Shown: positions 23,157-33,659, counted from the first letter of the stretch. The stretch: 64,000 nucleotides of DNA from Nymphaea colorata (GCF_008831285.2 NC_045138.2:19439934-19503933), one strand, 5' to 3'. Notes: generated by a model not told the origin, from the letters alone. A program made the numbers and translations.

Positions 23157-23994
23157 TTTGGGAGGCTGTTTGGCATAGAGATCGCTCGCCGAAGAAGGCA
23201 AGACACCACCACGATGCTACCCGATTGCAAGCAGTCCCTATCCCTAAGCGGGTTCGCGTCTCATACGCTTTCCCATTATCAGAACAGGTGGTACTTTTGT
23301 AGAAGAGCACGATGCTTATGAACAATTGTCCACTCGTGCTTAGAATCTACGCATGCTAAAAACAACACAGTGGTACCCTGATACGACCTTCTTTTCTCTT
23401 TTTTCCATGCAAGATGCGATTGCTCTCTCCACCTTTCGTCCGTCTTTATAAATATTACTGCATGCTTATTTGTTTTTGCCTTTATCTCATCATGCTACTT
23501 ATTCGGTGATTTTTTGTTCTGTCCCTCTTCTCCAAGCTTCTGGAGTAGAAACTTATAATTGTTTATAAGTTTGCCATGGTAATACATGCGATCTCATTTT
23601 TTCTATCTTTCCACTTTATTGAATATGTGCACATGTGTTATTGGTTTTCTCTACTGTTTGGAGGACATTGAGTTATGCGCCAAAAAATTATGCAATAGTG
23701 TGTATAAACTTTTGTCATACTGATCTTATCAATTCTACGAGAGCTTTGGTTTTTTTAATAAAATTTAATATTTTTTTTTTGTGTTAACGGGTCTAGGTAA
23801 TAATTGGTATGCCTTTGTGGTTGAATTTATGACTGTGCTTTTAAAGCATTTAGCTAAAGTATTAGAATATATGAAAGATATGAAAGATAATATAAAAGAA
23901 AAATACAATTAACATGAAGAGTACAATGAACATCTAGAGCCTAAACTCCCAAACAAAGAATCTCCTTTACTACAAAGAAGAAGAGGAAAAGTTA
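23157..23994 (+). pseudogene. Array unit 2 (type B)
   Basis: Type B markers are GTAGAAGAGCACGATGC and GAACAATTGTC. The membrane-protein frame has GAG TAG early (near 23543) and shifts frame near GAATATGTGC. The tail frame stops in the EHSEHQ region. It cannot encode the full product. Confidence 0.7.
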
Positions 23995-24893
23995 TTTGAG
24001 AGGCTATCTGACGTGGAGATCGCTTGCTGAAGAAGGGCAAGCCACCACTACGGTACAAGACCATTGCGAGCAATCCCCATTCCTGAGAGGCTTTGAGTGT
24101 CATACACTCTTCCACTACTGGACCGGATGACACTTTCGCAATAGAGCACTATGCCGTATGAACGATTGCCTAACATGTTAAGAATCTCCGATGCATGATA
24201 AGAACGGCATGGTGGTACCCTCATAGGACCTTGTTTTCCCTTTTTTCTATGAGAGATGCGATTGCTCTATCCCTAAACCCATACCTCCCGTCTGTCATTA
24301 TAAATATTAATGCATGCTTATTTTGTTTTTGCATTTTATCTCATCATGTCGATTATTCGGTGATTTTTTGTTCCGTCATTCTTCTCCAAGCCATTGAAGG
24401 AGAAACTTATAATTGTTCATCAGTTTGCCATGGTAATATATGTGATTTCATTTTTTCTGTCTTTCTATGCCATTGGATATGGTGTACAGGTGTTACTAAT
24501 TTTTTCTACTTTTTGTTGGGCATTGAGTTTTATGCTAAAAAAAGAAGGAACTTTGAATGTGAACTTTTGTCCTACTGATCATATCAATTCTATGAGTGCT
24601 TTGGTTTTTTTAATGAAATTTATAATTTTGTTTTGTGTAAATGGGTGTAGGTAATGTTTTGGTATACCTTTGTTGTTGAATTTATGACTGTGCTTTTAAA
24701 GCATTTAGTTAAAATATTAGAATATATTTAGTTAAAATATTAGAATATATGAAGGATATGAAAAATATTATGAAAGAAGAGCAGGGTCAACATCAAGAAG
24801 AGCATTGTCAACATCAAGAACTCAGTGAACATCAAGAGCCTAAACCTCCAAGTGAAGAATCCACTTGAATAAGAGGAAGAGGAGGAGAAGCTA
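23995..24893 (+). pseudogene. Array unit 3 (type A, most intact membrane frame)
   Basis: From the CCAAG before CCATTG, the frame reads PLKEKLIIVHQFAMVIYVIS, two hydrophobic stretches, and on to FVN-like FCVNGCR with no interruption. This is the best preserved copy of the membrane segment. A 24-bp tandem duplication (TTAGTTAAAATATTAGAATA, near 24707-24750) puts a stop in the tail and explains the extra length of this unit (899 bp). Confidence 0.65.
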
Positions 24894-25745
24894 TTTGGGA
24901 GGCTGTCTCGCGTAGAGATCACCTACCAAAGAAGGGCAAGCCACCACCACGATACGACCTGATTGCAAGCAGTCCCTATCACTGAGAAGCTTCGCTTCTC
25001 ATATGCTCTTCCATTACCGAAACAGATGATACTTTTGTAGAAGAGCACGATGCCGTACGAACAATTGTCTAAGCGTGCTAAGAATCTCCAATGCGTGCTA
25101 AAACCAACGTAGTGGTACCATGATACGACCTACTTTTCCCTTTTTCCCATGCGAGATGCGATTGCTCTCTCCCCAAACCCTTTCCTTCTGTCCGTCTTTA
25201 TAAATATTACTGCATGCTTATTTGTTTTTGCATTTTATCTCATAATGCCGATTATTCGGTGATTTTTTGCTTCGTCCTTCTTCTCCAAGCTTTTGGAGTA
25301 GAACCTTATAATTGTTCATCAGTTTGCCATGGTAATGCATGCGATTCCATTTCTTCTATCTTTCCATTCTATTGGATATGCTGCACAGGTGTTATTGGTT
25401 TTTTCTACTGTTTGGAGGGCGTTGAGTTATGCACCAAAAAATGATGGGGCACTATATATAAACTTCTTCATATTGATCCTATCAATTCTGCGAGAGCTTT
25501 GGTTTTATTTAGTGAAATTTATTATTTTGTTTTTTATTAACTGGTCTAGGTAATAATTGGTATACCTTTTTTGTTGAATTTATGACTGTGCTTTGAAAAC
25601 ATTTAGTTAAAGTATTATAATATATGAAAGGGATGAAATATAATATGGAAGAAGAGCACGGTCAACATCAATAGCACATGGAACATCAAGAGCTTAAACC
25701 CCCAAGCAAAGAATCTACTTGAATAAAAGGAAGAAGGAGAAGTTA
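24894..25745 (+). pseudogene. Array unit 4 (type B)
   Basis: It carries the same early GAG TAG stop as unit 2 (near 25297), supporting common descent of the B units. From MVMHAIPFLLSFHSIGYAAQ the frame is open to KNDGALYINFF, then shifts. The tail frame is cut by TTTGAAAAC. Confidence 0.65.
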
Positions 25746-26604
25746 TTTGGGAGGCTGTCTAGTTGGAGATCGCTCGCCGAAGAAGGGCAAGCCACCACCA
25801 TGGTACCAGCCAATTGCGAGCAATCCCTATTCCTAAGAGGCTTCAAATGTCATACGCTCTTCCACTATTGGACCGTATGACACTTTTGCAACAAAGCACG
25901 ATGATGTATGAACAATTGCTTAGCGTGCTAAGAATCTCCGACGCATGCTAAGAACGGCGTGGTGGTACCCTGATACGACCTCCTTTTTTTCCTTTTTCCA
26001 TGAGAGATGCGATTGCTCTATCCCCAAACCCTTACGTCCTGTCTGTCTTTATAAATATTACTGCATGCTTATTTTGTTTCATGTCATCTCATCATGTCGA
26101 TTATTCGGTGATTTTTGCTCCATCATTATTCTCCAAGCCGTTGGAGGAGAGACTTGTAATTGTTCATCAGTTTGCCATGGTAATACAAGTGATTCTATTT
26201 TTTTTGTTTTTTTATGCCATTGGATATGCTGCACAAGTGTTACTGATTTTTTCTGGCATTGAGTTATATGACAAAAAAGGAAGGAGCACTGAGTGTTAAC
26301 TTTTGTTGTACTGATCCTCTCAATTCTATGAGAGCTTTTGTTTTCTTAATGAAATTTATAATTTTGTTTTGTATAAACGGGTGTAGATAATGTTTCGTAT
26401 ACCTTTGTTTTTTAGTTTATGACTGTGCTTTTAAATCAATTAGTTAAAATATTAGAATATATGAAAGATATGAAAGATATTATAAAAGAAAGCATGATCA
26501 ACATCAAGAAAAGCACGATCAATATCCAGAGCGCAATGAACATCAAAAGTCTAAATGCCCAAACAAAGGATCCACTTGAATAAGAGGAAGAAGAGGAGAA
26601 GCTA
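25746..26604 (+). pseudogene. Array unit 5 (type A)
   Basis: The Arg/His-rich segment is open through MEIARRRRASHHHGTSQLRA and beyond (25763-25951), because the usual TAG after DRM-LL is CAA here. The membrane frame PLEERLVIVHQFAMVIQVIL continues to LLIFSG, where a deletion shifts it. The tail frame shifts inside the charged repeats. Confidence 0.65.
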
Positions 26605-27468
26605 TTTGGGAGGCCGTCTGGCATGGAGATTGCTCATCGAAAAAGGGCAAACCGCCACCACGGTACTACCCGATTGCAAGCAGTCCCTATCCCTAAGAAG
26701 CTTCTCGTCTCATACGCTCTTCCATTACTGGAACGAAAGGTACTTTTGTAAAAGAGCACGAAGCCGTTTGAACAATTGTCTAAATGAGCTAAGAATCTAT
26801 GATATGTGCTAAAAACGGCGTAGTGGTACCCTGATACGACCTCTTTTTTCCATGCGAGATAAGATTGCTCTCCCCTCAAACCCATACCTTCCGTCCATCT
26901 TTATAAATATTAATGCATGCTTATTTGTTTTTGCATTTTACCTTATCATGCCGATTATTTGATGATTTTTTGCTCTGTCTTTTTTCTCCAAGCTTCTGGA
27001 GCAGAAACTTATAATTGTTTATCAGTTTGCCATGGTAATACATGCGATCTTATTTTTTGTCTTTCCACTCAATTGGATATGCTGCACAGGTGTTATTGGT
27101 TTTTTTTACTGTTTGGAAGACGTTGAGTTATGCGCCAAAAAACGATGGGGCACTGCGTGTGAACTTTTGTCATACTGATTCTATCAATTCTACGAGGGCT
27201 TTGTTTTCTTTAAAGAAATTTATTTTTTGTTTTGTGTTAACAGGTTTAGGTAATAATTGGTATATCTTTGTTGTTGAATTTATGATTGTGCTTTTAAAAC
27301 ATTTAGCTAAAGTATTAGAATATATGAAAGATATAGAAGATAATATGAAAGAAGAGCACAGTGAACATCAAGAAAAGCATAATGAACATCAAGAGCACAG
27401 TGAACATCAAGAGCCTAAACCCCCAAGCAAAGAATCTACTTAAATAAAAGGAAGAAGATGAGAAGTTA
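26605..27468 (+). pseudogene. Array unit 6 (type B, only fused membrane-plus-tail frame)
   Basis: A 133-codon frame (27042-27443) joins the membrane segment (SIGYAAQVLLVFFTVWKTL) directly to the tail (GNNWYIFVVEFMIVLLKHLA, then the EHSEHQ repeats and PKPPSKEST). It does so because this unit is one base shorter in the T-rich run before GGTAATAATTGG. Elsewhere the two parts are in different frames. The N-terminal part is frame-shifted in turn. Confidence 0.65.
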
Positions 27469-28333
27469 TTTGGGAGGCTGTCTGGTGTGGAGATCGCTCA
27501 CCGAAGAAAGGCAAGCCACCGCCACGGTACCAGCCGATTGCAAGCATTCCCTAATCCTGGGAGGCTTCGAGTGTCATACGCTCTTTCACTTGCAGACCGA
27601 ATGACACTTTTGCAACAGAGCTCGATGCCATATGAATGATTGCCTTGTGTGTTAAGAATCTCCAACGCATGCTAAGAATGACATGGTAGTACCCTGATAC
27701 GACCTCCTTTTCCCTTTTTTTGTATGAGAGATGCGATTGCTCTATCCCCAAACCCTTACCTCCCGTCCGTTTTTATAAATATTACTGCATGCTTATTTTG
27801 TTTTTGCATTTCATCTGATCATGTCGATTATTTGGCGATTTTTTGCTTCGTCATTATTATCCAAGCTACTGGAGGAGAGAATTATAATTGTTCAACAATT
27901 TACCATGATAATACATGTGATTCCATTTTTTCTAATTTTATATGCCATTGGATATGCTGCACAAGTGTTACTGATTTTTGCTACTTTTTCGACGGCATTG
28001 AGTTCTACGCCAAAAAAGCTTGGTGCACTGAGTGTGAACTTTTGTCTTACTGATCCTATCAAGTATACGAGAGATTTGGTTTTTTTATGAAATTTATTGT
28101 TTTGTTTTGTGTAAACGGGTCTAGGTAATAATTGGTATACCTTTGTTGTTGAATTTATGACTATTCTTTTAGAGCTTTTAACTAAAATATTAGAATATAT
28201 GAAAGATAATACGAAAGAAAAGTACGGTCAACATCAAGAAGAGCACGACAACATCAAGAGCTTGGTGAATTTCAAAAGCCTAAACCCCCAAGTGAAGAAT
28301 CTATTTGAATAAAAGGAAGAAGAGTAGAAGTTA
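27469..28333 (+). pseudogene. Array unit 7 (type A)
   Basis: An ATG frame (27821-28090) reads MSIIWRFFASSLLSKLLEER through YAIGYAAQVLLIFATF to TRDLVFL, then TGA. This unit lacks the in-frame TGA found at codon 6 in units 3 and 5. The tail is shifted after MKDNTKEKYGQHQ. Confidence 0.65.
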
Positions 28334-29163
28334 TTTGGGAGACTATCTGATGTAGAGATCGCTCGTCGGAGAATGGCATGCCATCACCACGGTACCAACC
28401 GATTGCAAGCAGTTCCTATCCCTGTGAGGCTTCGAGTCTCATACACTCTTCCACTACCGGACTGAATGGTACTTTTGTAGCATAACACGATGCCATATGA
28501 ACCTTTGCCTAAGCGTGCTAAGAACGTCATGGTGATACCCTGATACGACATTCTTTTCGGTTTTTTTCCATGTGAGATGCGATTGCTCTATCCCCAAACC
28601 CTTACCTCCCGTCCGTTTTTATAAATATTACTGCATGCTTATTTTGTTTTTGCATTTCATCTCATCATGTCCATTATTCGACAATTTTTTGTTTTGTCAT
28701 TCTTCTTCAAGCTGCTAAAGCATAAACTTATAATTGGTCATCAGTCTGTCATGGTAATACATGTGATCTAATTTTTTATGTCTTTCTAGTCCGTTGAATA
28801 TGCTGCACTGGTGTTACTGGTTTTTCTATTGTGTGGAGGGCGTTGAGTTCTGCTAAAAAAGGATGCAAAATTGAGTGTGAACTTTTGTCGATCTTGTCAA
28901 TTCTGCGAGACCTTTATTTTTTAAATGAAATTTATTATTTGTTTTGTGTTAACGGAAGTAGGTAATAACTGATATACATTTGTTGTTGAATTTATGACTG
29001 TACTTTTAAAACATTTAGCTAAAATATTAGAATATATAATAGATATGAAAGATAATATGGAAGAAGAGTACAATAACATCAAGAGCACAGTGAACATCAA
29101 AAGCCCAAACCTCCAAGTAAAGAATCCACTTAAATTAAAGAAGAGGAAAAAGAAGGGGAGCTA
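28334..29163 (+). pseudogene. Array unit 8 (diverged A, last copy)
   Basis: This is the most decayed copy: several frame disruptions in the membrane segment. The tail frame MTVLLKHLAKILEYIIDMKD is shifted out of the EHSEHQ frame and reads through the right junction into the unique flank, ending CFVFM (29240). Confidence 0.6.
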
Positions 29164-29375
29164 TTTGGAAAGGTTTATGTTTGCTTTTAGTTTGTTTTGT
29201 TTTTTTGTTTGTAATAGATTTTGTTGTTTTGTTTTTATGTAATAGATTTTGTTGTTAATGAACTGGCCTTTCTAATCTCTGTCTCTCTTTTGATTACTGA
29301 TCCGCTGTAATTACTGCATCTCATAGATCATGGGCATGCTTTTGACGTTCAAGTGTAATTTTTATGTTTGCATGA
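29164..29375 (+). other. Unique right flank of the array, 3' UTR-like
   Basis: GCTATTTGGAAAGG followed by TTTG-rich sequence with two copies of GTAATAGATTTTGTTG, then ordinary sequence. It looks like the 3' UTR and downstream region of the ancestral gene, present only after unit 8. Confidence 0.45.
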
Positions 29376-29648
29376 TATTCTTTAATATATCCGCACACCT
29401 TTAAGATACTTACTAAAAGGAAACCTGATCCTTGGAAACCCGAAAGAGAGACTTTCAAGAAATCAAGCCATGGTGTTGGTTTGCACTCTCTCGCATGGGA
29501 AAATATTTTGGAGGAAAAGATTTACCAAGGGAACTTTCCGGAGAACCCACGCGGTGAAGAATTTATGTGCTACGTTGTTGGGATGAGCCATGCCGAAGCG
29601 TGTGGGCGTTATCCTGTAGTGGTCAAAGATCACCATATCAAAAACTAA
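29376..29648 (+). other. Orphan reading frame, possibly an exon
   Basis: Ninety codons are open to TAA at 29646-29648, without an obvious start. The content is protein-like: RKPDPWKPERETFKK, HSLAWENILEEKIYQGNFPE, FMCYVVGMSHAEACGRYPVV. An 86-codon frame also exists on the minus strand (29463-29720); the plus frame looks more natural in composition. I do not recognise the family. It may be an exon or a gene relic beside the array. Confidence 0.35.
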
Positions 29649-29772
29649 TTTTACATTAAAGGGAGGGTTGTAAGTCCAGCAAGTTGACATGACTACCTTC
29701 ACCGTTTCTTGAGCTGTCATAGTTTTAAATAGAGAGCTGCCTCACTTTCTCTCTCTAATTGCAGAGCGTCGT

Positions 29773-30472
29773 GGTGGGGTTCAGATTTCTGACCTTCTTT
29801 TGAAATTTTCACTTAAATGACTACATTTTCACCATAATATCGCATCTAAGCCTTAGTAATAAGGGTGGGCATCGGGTCGGGTCGGTCCGATCTGACCCGT
29901 TGGGCCGGGCAGCCCAGCCAAGGTCTTGGCTCGGGCCGTTTAAAAATAAAAACTATTTTTTAATCATAAAATAATTTTTTAAATATAAAATATATTTAAT
30001 AATAATAAATATATATTATTAAAAAAATTAAAAAATATATATATTTTAAACATAAACGGACCAAACCGGCCCGGCCGGCCTGTCGGGCCTAGGCCCACCC
30101 TTACTTAGTAAATCGATATTTTCCGGTCACTCGGCTGCTGTCGACTACTACTGTTAGCATGAAAATCACCACAAGATTATTGGCCTTTTAAAATTAATCA
30201 TGACTCTTCATGGTAGACTTATCCATGTTTCCTACAAGATTGAGATTGATGATTTTGATTGATTTTTTTTTCCCATTGATTGCAATTTACTAAAAATGCT
30301 CACGAGTAGGAGTAATTACTTGCGGCAAAGTTAGTTTTTTAATTTTTAAAAAGCCCAAGCTTTTTACTTGTTCCAAAAGGTATAATGTAAATTCCGAATG
30401 ATCTACTGATCCGCTAATATACTTGCGGCTGTAATGGAAATATGCAATACATTTATTACTGAAGAATAATGT
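29773..30472. repeat. Segmental duplication, left copy
   Basis: After removing the 29860 MITE, this block aligns along its length with 31731-32169. Shared words include TCTTTTGAAATTTTCA, AAAATCACCACAAGATTATT, ACTTGCGGCAAAGTTAG and GAAGAATAATGT. Divergence by eye is roughly 10-20%. The ends are not TG...CA, so LTRs are not supported. Confidence 0.85.
29860..30103. mobile_element. Complete hAT-type MITE, 244 bp
   Basis: Perfect 11-bp terminal inverted repeats TAAGGGTGGGC / GCCCACCCTTA bound a GC-rich rim and AT-rich core with no coding capacity. The flanks carry an exact 8-bp duplication, CTTAGTAA (29852-29859 and 30104-30111), the length made by hAT transposases. The duplicated block at 31731 has a single CTTATTAA at the same place and no element, so it keeps the pre-insertion state. 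Confidence 0.9.
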
Positions 30473-31730
30473 CCTTCAACCTACTAAACTTCAAATTACA
30501 TGGCAGGTTAATGGTTTAATGGGTTGAAAACAGAAATAATATCGTTAATGTGTCATGTATTTTAAATGGCAGGTGTACTTTAAAACAAAATCGTATAATT
30601 GTTTCAAAAACACAAAAAAGGCAAGAGCGATGAAAGATCGCTTCTATTATCATTATTATTATTATTATTATTTGGTTATTACCTAGACCATTTATTTATT
30701 TTTATTTTATTTTAATTTTTCTTATTAATAATCTAAAATTTAAGAAAGGGTCGGATTACATTGTTAATAAATTCACTATAACGAGCTCCTATCATGAACC
30801 GTTGCTCATGCCAACAGCCAAAAATTAAAATATTCATTGAAAGGTTGAATATCAACTGTCCAGCCGATTCAATTGAATTGTAGATAATAGGCAGAAGAAA
30901 TTACTATATTCATGTTAAAAAAAACTTGTAAACTATTTAAGAATAACCTAAAATGAAATAAACTTTGAAAACTAAAAAAAAAAAAAACTGTGTTGATTTA
31001 CAATTAAATCAAATCAATTTTCCTGCCATTCGATTTTAATGAGTCGATTGAGATCGACTTAATTTGCCACATTGGTTAACATGGGAATACATGTTCTCAC
31101 ATTTTATTAGAGGAATATTTTGATCATTTTACACGACGATTTTTTTTTCTAAACTGCAATTTTGCCAAATTGGGAGAACCGTCTTCCATTTAACTAGCAA
31201 GGGCGTTTTTGTTATTTGCAACCAATAATGCATGACCCTACGTTAGAGGCCACAACATATAGACAAAAGGTTGCTAAACTTTTGCATGTAGTTCTCAAAC
31301 AACCTCCTCTTCATAAAAATTTATTAAAATATAAAGAAATAAAATATATAATTTCCATTCTCAAACAATTTTTCCTTAAAAAAAAATATTGACAAAACCT
31401 TATCTGATGGCAAGGGGACCGGGAGAGTTGACTGTTGTAGTTTTCCATTTTTCATATTTTTGATACATAGTTTTAAGAAATTATTTGAAAAGAGTATTTT
31501 TGTATTTTATTTTATTTATTTTAATCTTCATTTTGAAAAGGCAAGGTCTACTGGTGTCTACATGTTCAACAAAAAACAACTCATGATTTAGGTAATGTAT
31601 ATTAATGTGTGTAACTGGATGGGTAATGTAAATTAATAAACATGAAATTTGTTGGGTTTGAGAATATGGATTTCAGTTGTTTTATCTTATTAAAATAGAA
31701 ACCCCACCTCTCATCTTCATTCTTCATTGG
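30473..31730. other. Intergenic between the two duplicate copies
   Basis: AT-rich, with an (ATT)n run near 30643-30671. No protein signal was seen. Confidence 0.6.
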
Positions 31731-32169
31731 GGTGGGGTTCAGATTTTTTCCCCTCTTTTGAAATTTTCATTTAAAGGACTGCCCTTTCACCGTAATGTCG
31801 TATCTAAGCCTTATTAAATCGATCTTTTCTGGTCCGCCCTGCTACTGTCGACTGTCAGCACTAAAATCACCACAAGATTATTCGCCTTTTAAAATTGATC
31901 ATGATTCTTCATAGTAGACTTATGCCTGTTTATTGCAAGATTGACATTGATGATTTTGATTGATTTTTTTTTTCCGTTGATCGCAATTTACTAAAACCGC
32001 TCAAGAGTAGTACTTACTTGCGGCAAAGTTAGTTTTTTAACTTTTAAAATCCCAAGCTTTTTACTTGATCCAAAAGGTATAATGTATATTCGGAATGATC
32101 TATTGATCTGCTAATAAACTTGCGGCTGTAATAGAAATATGCAATCAATTTATTACAGAAGAATAATGT
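31731..32169. repeat. Segmental duplication, right copy (empty MITE site)
   Basis: This is the partner of 29773-30472 without the MITE; the empty site is CTTATTAA at 31810-31817 followed by ATCGAT, as beside the filled site. It lies immediately upstream of the broken P-loop NTPase-like gene. Confidence 0.85.
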
Positions 32170-32301
32170 TATCCCAATCTGTGGAACTGTTCTAGCATCT
32201 TCTAATCACTGATATTTCATTCCAAATGGGATGTTTTTTTTTTTCCTTTCGATAGCATAATAAGCTAGTCCGGAACTTTGCAGGATTTGTCAAATTGAAA
32301 T

Positions 32302-33473
32302 CATATTCCTGCATCTTTTGTGAGGTCTCTGTGGGATGACAAGCTTGCTGACGCAAAGATGTTCTTTCTGGTTACATTTGCCTCATTGCAATTTATTTAC
32401 TCCCTGAAATCTTCCTGTCACGTTGTTCTTTTCTTCATCAACATTTTAATGCTGCAATCTGGTCAAGCTATATATGGAGATGAAATATTTTATGGACTAA
32501 AATTTAGCTGTTGGTGCTAATTTTGCATCTAAGATTTGTCCTTTTCTGATGTATGCCAATAAAGATGGTAGTATTGATAATCTTCGTATAAAGAACTGAC
32601 ACTGACAATTCAGGTGGGCATGGTACACTTTTTCTCCAGAAGTATGAGTTTCCCACTCAATTCTCCTTCATTTTGTGTCTACGACACCCGAAGTCTATCT
32701 CAGGACATGAATGAGAACTTAGAAAACATTAAAGAATGGATGGTAGCAGGTGTTCGTCATGGAGCACCAGTATTGAGGTTTGATATTTTATCCATTTTGA
32801 GGACTCCCTGTTAATAAAGAAAATGCTCGCGACAGAAAATCAGATGATGCAGAGACATGTAAGGCCATTTTGTGCAGAGGACGTCAACTGGATCACTTGT
32901 TCAATAGGGTGAAGGAAGTCAATTTTGTTATATTTGTCGTGAGTGGACTGTCAGTAATAGAAGCCATGAGAAATGGTGATAATAAATACTTTGGTAAGCT
33001 TGCTAAGAACTTCAATCGCCCATACCTTTTGTTTAACGGTATCTCTCTGTTTTCTCATGTCTCTGTTGCAGCTGTTTGCCTTCGATATTTCACTGCTGGA
33101 TGACTGAAACATATTCAAGTGATTATATTTTATAACAGCATAAAGAACAACTTTTTTCTTACCATTTTACTGAACACGATTTAAAGTTGTTTATATTTAT
33201 ATACTTCATTAAGCAAATAGAGCCATGCTGTTTGAACGGGCTTATTTGCAAATGGGAAATGAAATTGGCTGATGTTTTCTCTTTGTTCATGACTGGAGTC
33301 ATATTATATGCTAGAAGGCCAACTGCTGTAATGGCTAACTCTGTTTATCATGATTCCAGACGACAAGCCAGTTCTGGTTGTCACACATGGTGACCTACTG
33401 GACATCTCTGAGCATGTTCTTGTCCGCATGCACTTGGCTTATAGCAGTAAGAAAATCCTGCAGGTCTCTTTGA
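32302..33473 (+). pseudogene. Broken plant P-loop NTPase-like gene
   Basis: Four coding blocks are in order: 32302-32370 (IPASFVRSLWDDKLADAKM), 32614-32777 (VYDTRSLSQDMNENLENIKE through VAGVRHGAPVLR), about 32801-33038 (VNFVIFVVSGLSVIEAM to LLFN) and 33360-33473 (DDKPVLVVTHGDLLDISEHV). Splice signals and phases fit between blocks 1-2 and 3-4. Blocks 2 and 3 are only 23 bases apart, too close for an intron, and lie in different frames with a stop between, so a frameshift is likely. The N-terminus and P-loop are absent, and after 33473 the frame degenerates. THGD is read here as the G4-like base-recognition motif. The family call rests on general resemblance. Confidence 0.5.
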
Positions 33474-33659
33474 TTGCCTCGGACCTGGAACCTCAAACCC
33501 GTGGTGATATGAGTTTTTTGGGATGTTGGGTTGCAATATCTCAGATAATAGTATTTGAAAAAATGAAAAACTAAGTTTGAATAAAAAGATTTAGAAAAAA
33601 ATAAATTGAATGAGCCTTTTTTAGCTGATGAAAAACCCTAATTTCAATAAGAAGGTACA

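Larger units (their letters stand above)
22291..29163 (+). repeat. Eight-unit head-to-tail array of a degenerate gene
   Basis: Eight diverged copies start with a TTTGGGAGG-like junction at 22291, 23157, 23995, 24894, 25746, 26605, 27469 and 28334 and end at 29163. Unit lengths are 866, 838, 899, 852, 859, 864, 865 and 830 bp. Each contains an Arg/His-rich segment (EIARRRRASHHHG type), a frame for a membrane protein (IGYAAQVLL, then APKKDGALSVNFCHTDPINS), and a tail with (E)EHSEHQ repeats ending in PKPPSKEST and a stop. Units 2, 4 and 6 form one subtype (B) and 3, 5 and 7 another (A); unit 1 is A-like and unit 8 a diverged A. I recognise no family. Confidence 0.9.

Noticed and set aside
22291..29163. 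Array as a classical satellite
   Set aside because: Units keep protein-like frames with conservative differences, and the array has gene-like leader and 3' flank, so a duplicated gene body fits better.
29773..32169. Paired repeats as LTRs of a small retrotransposon
   Set aside because: The ends are not TG...CA, there is no primer-binding site or polypurine tract, and no flanking duplication; a segmental duplication fits better.
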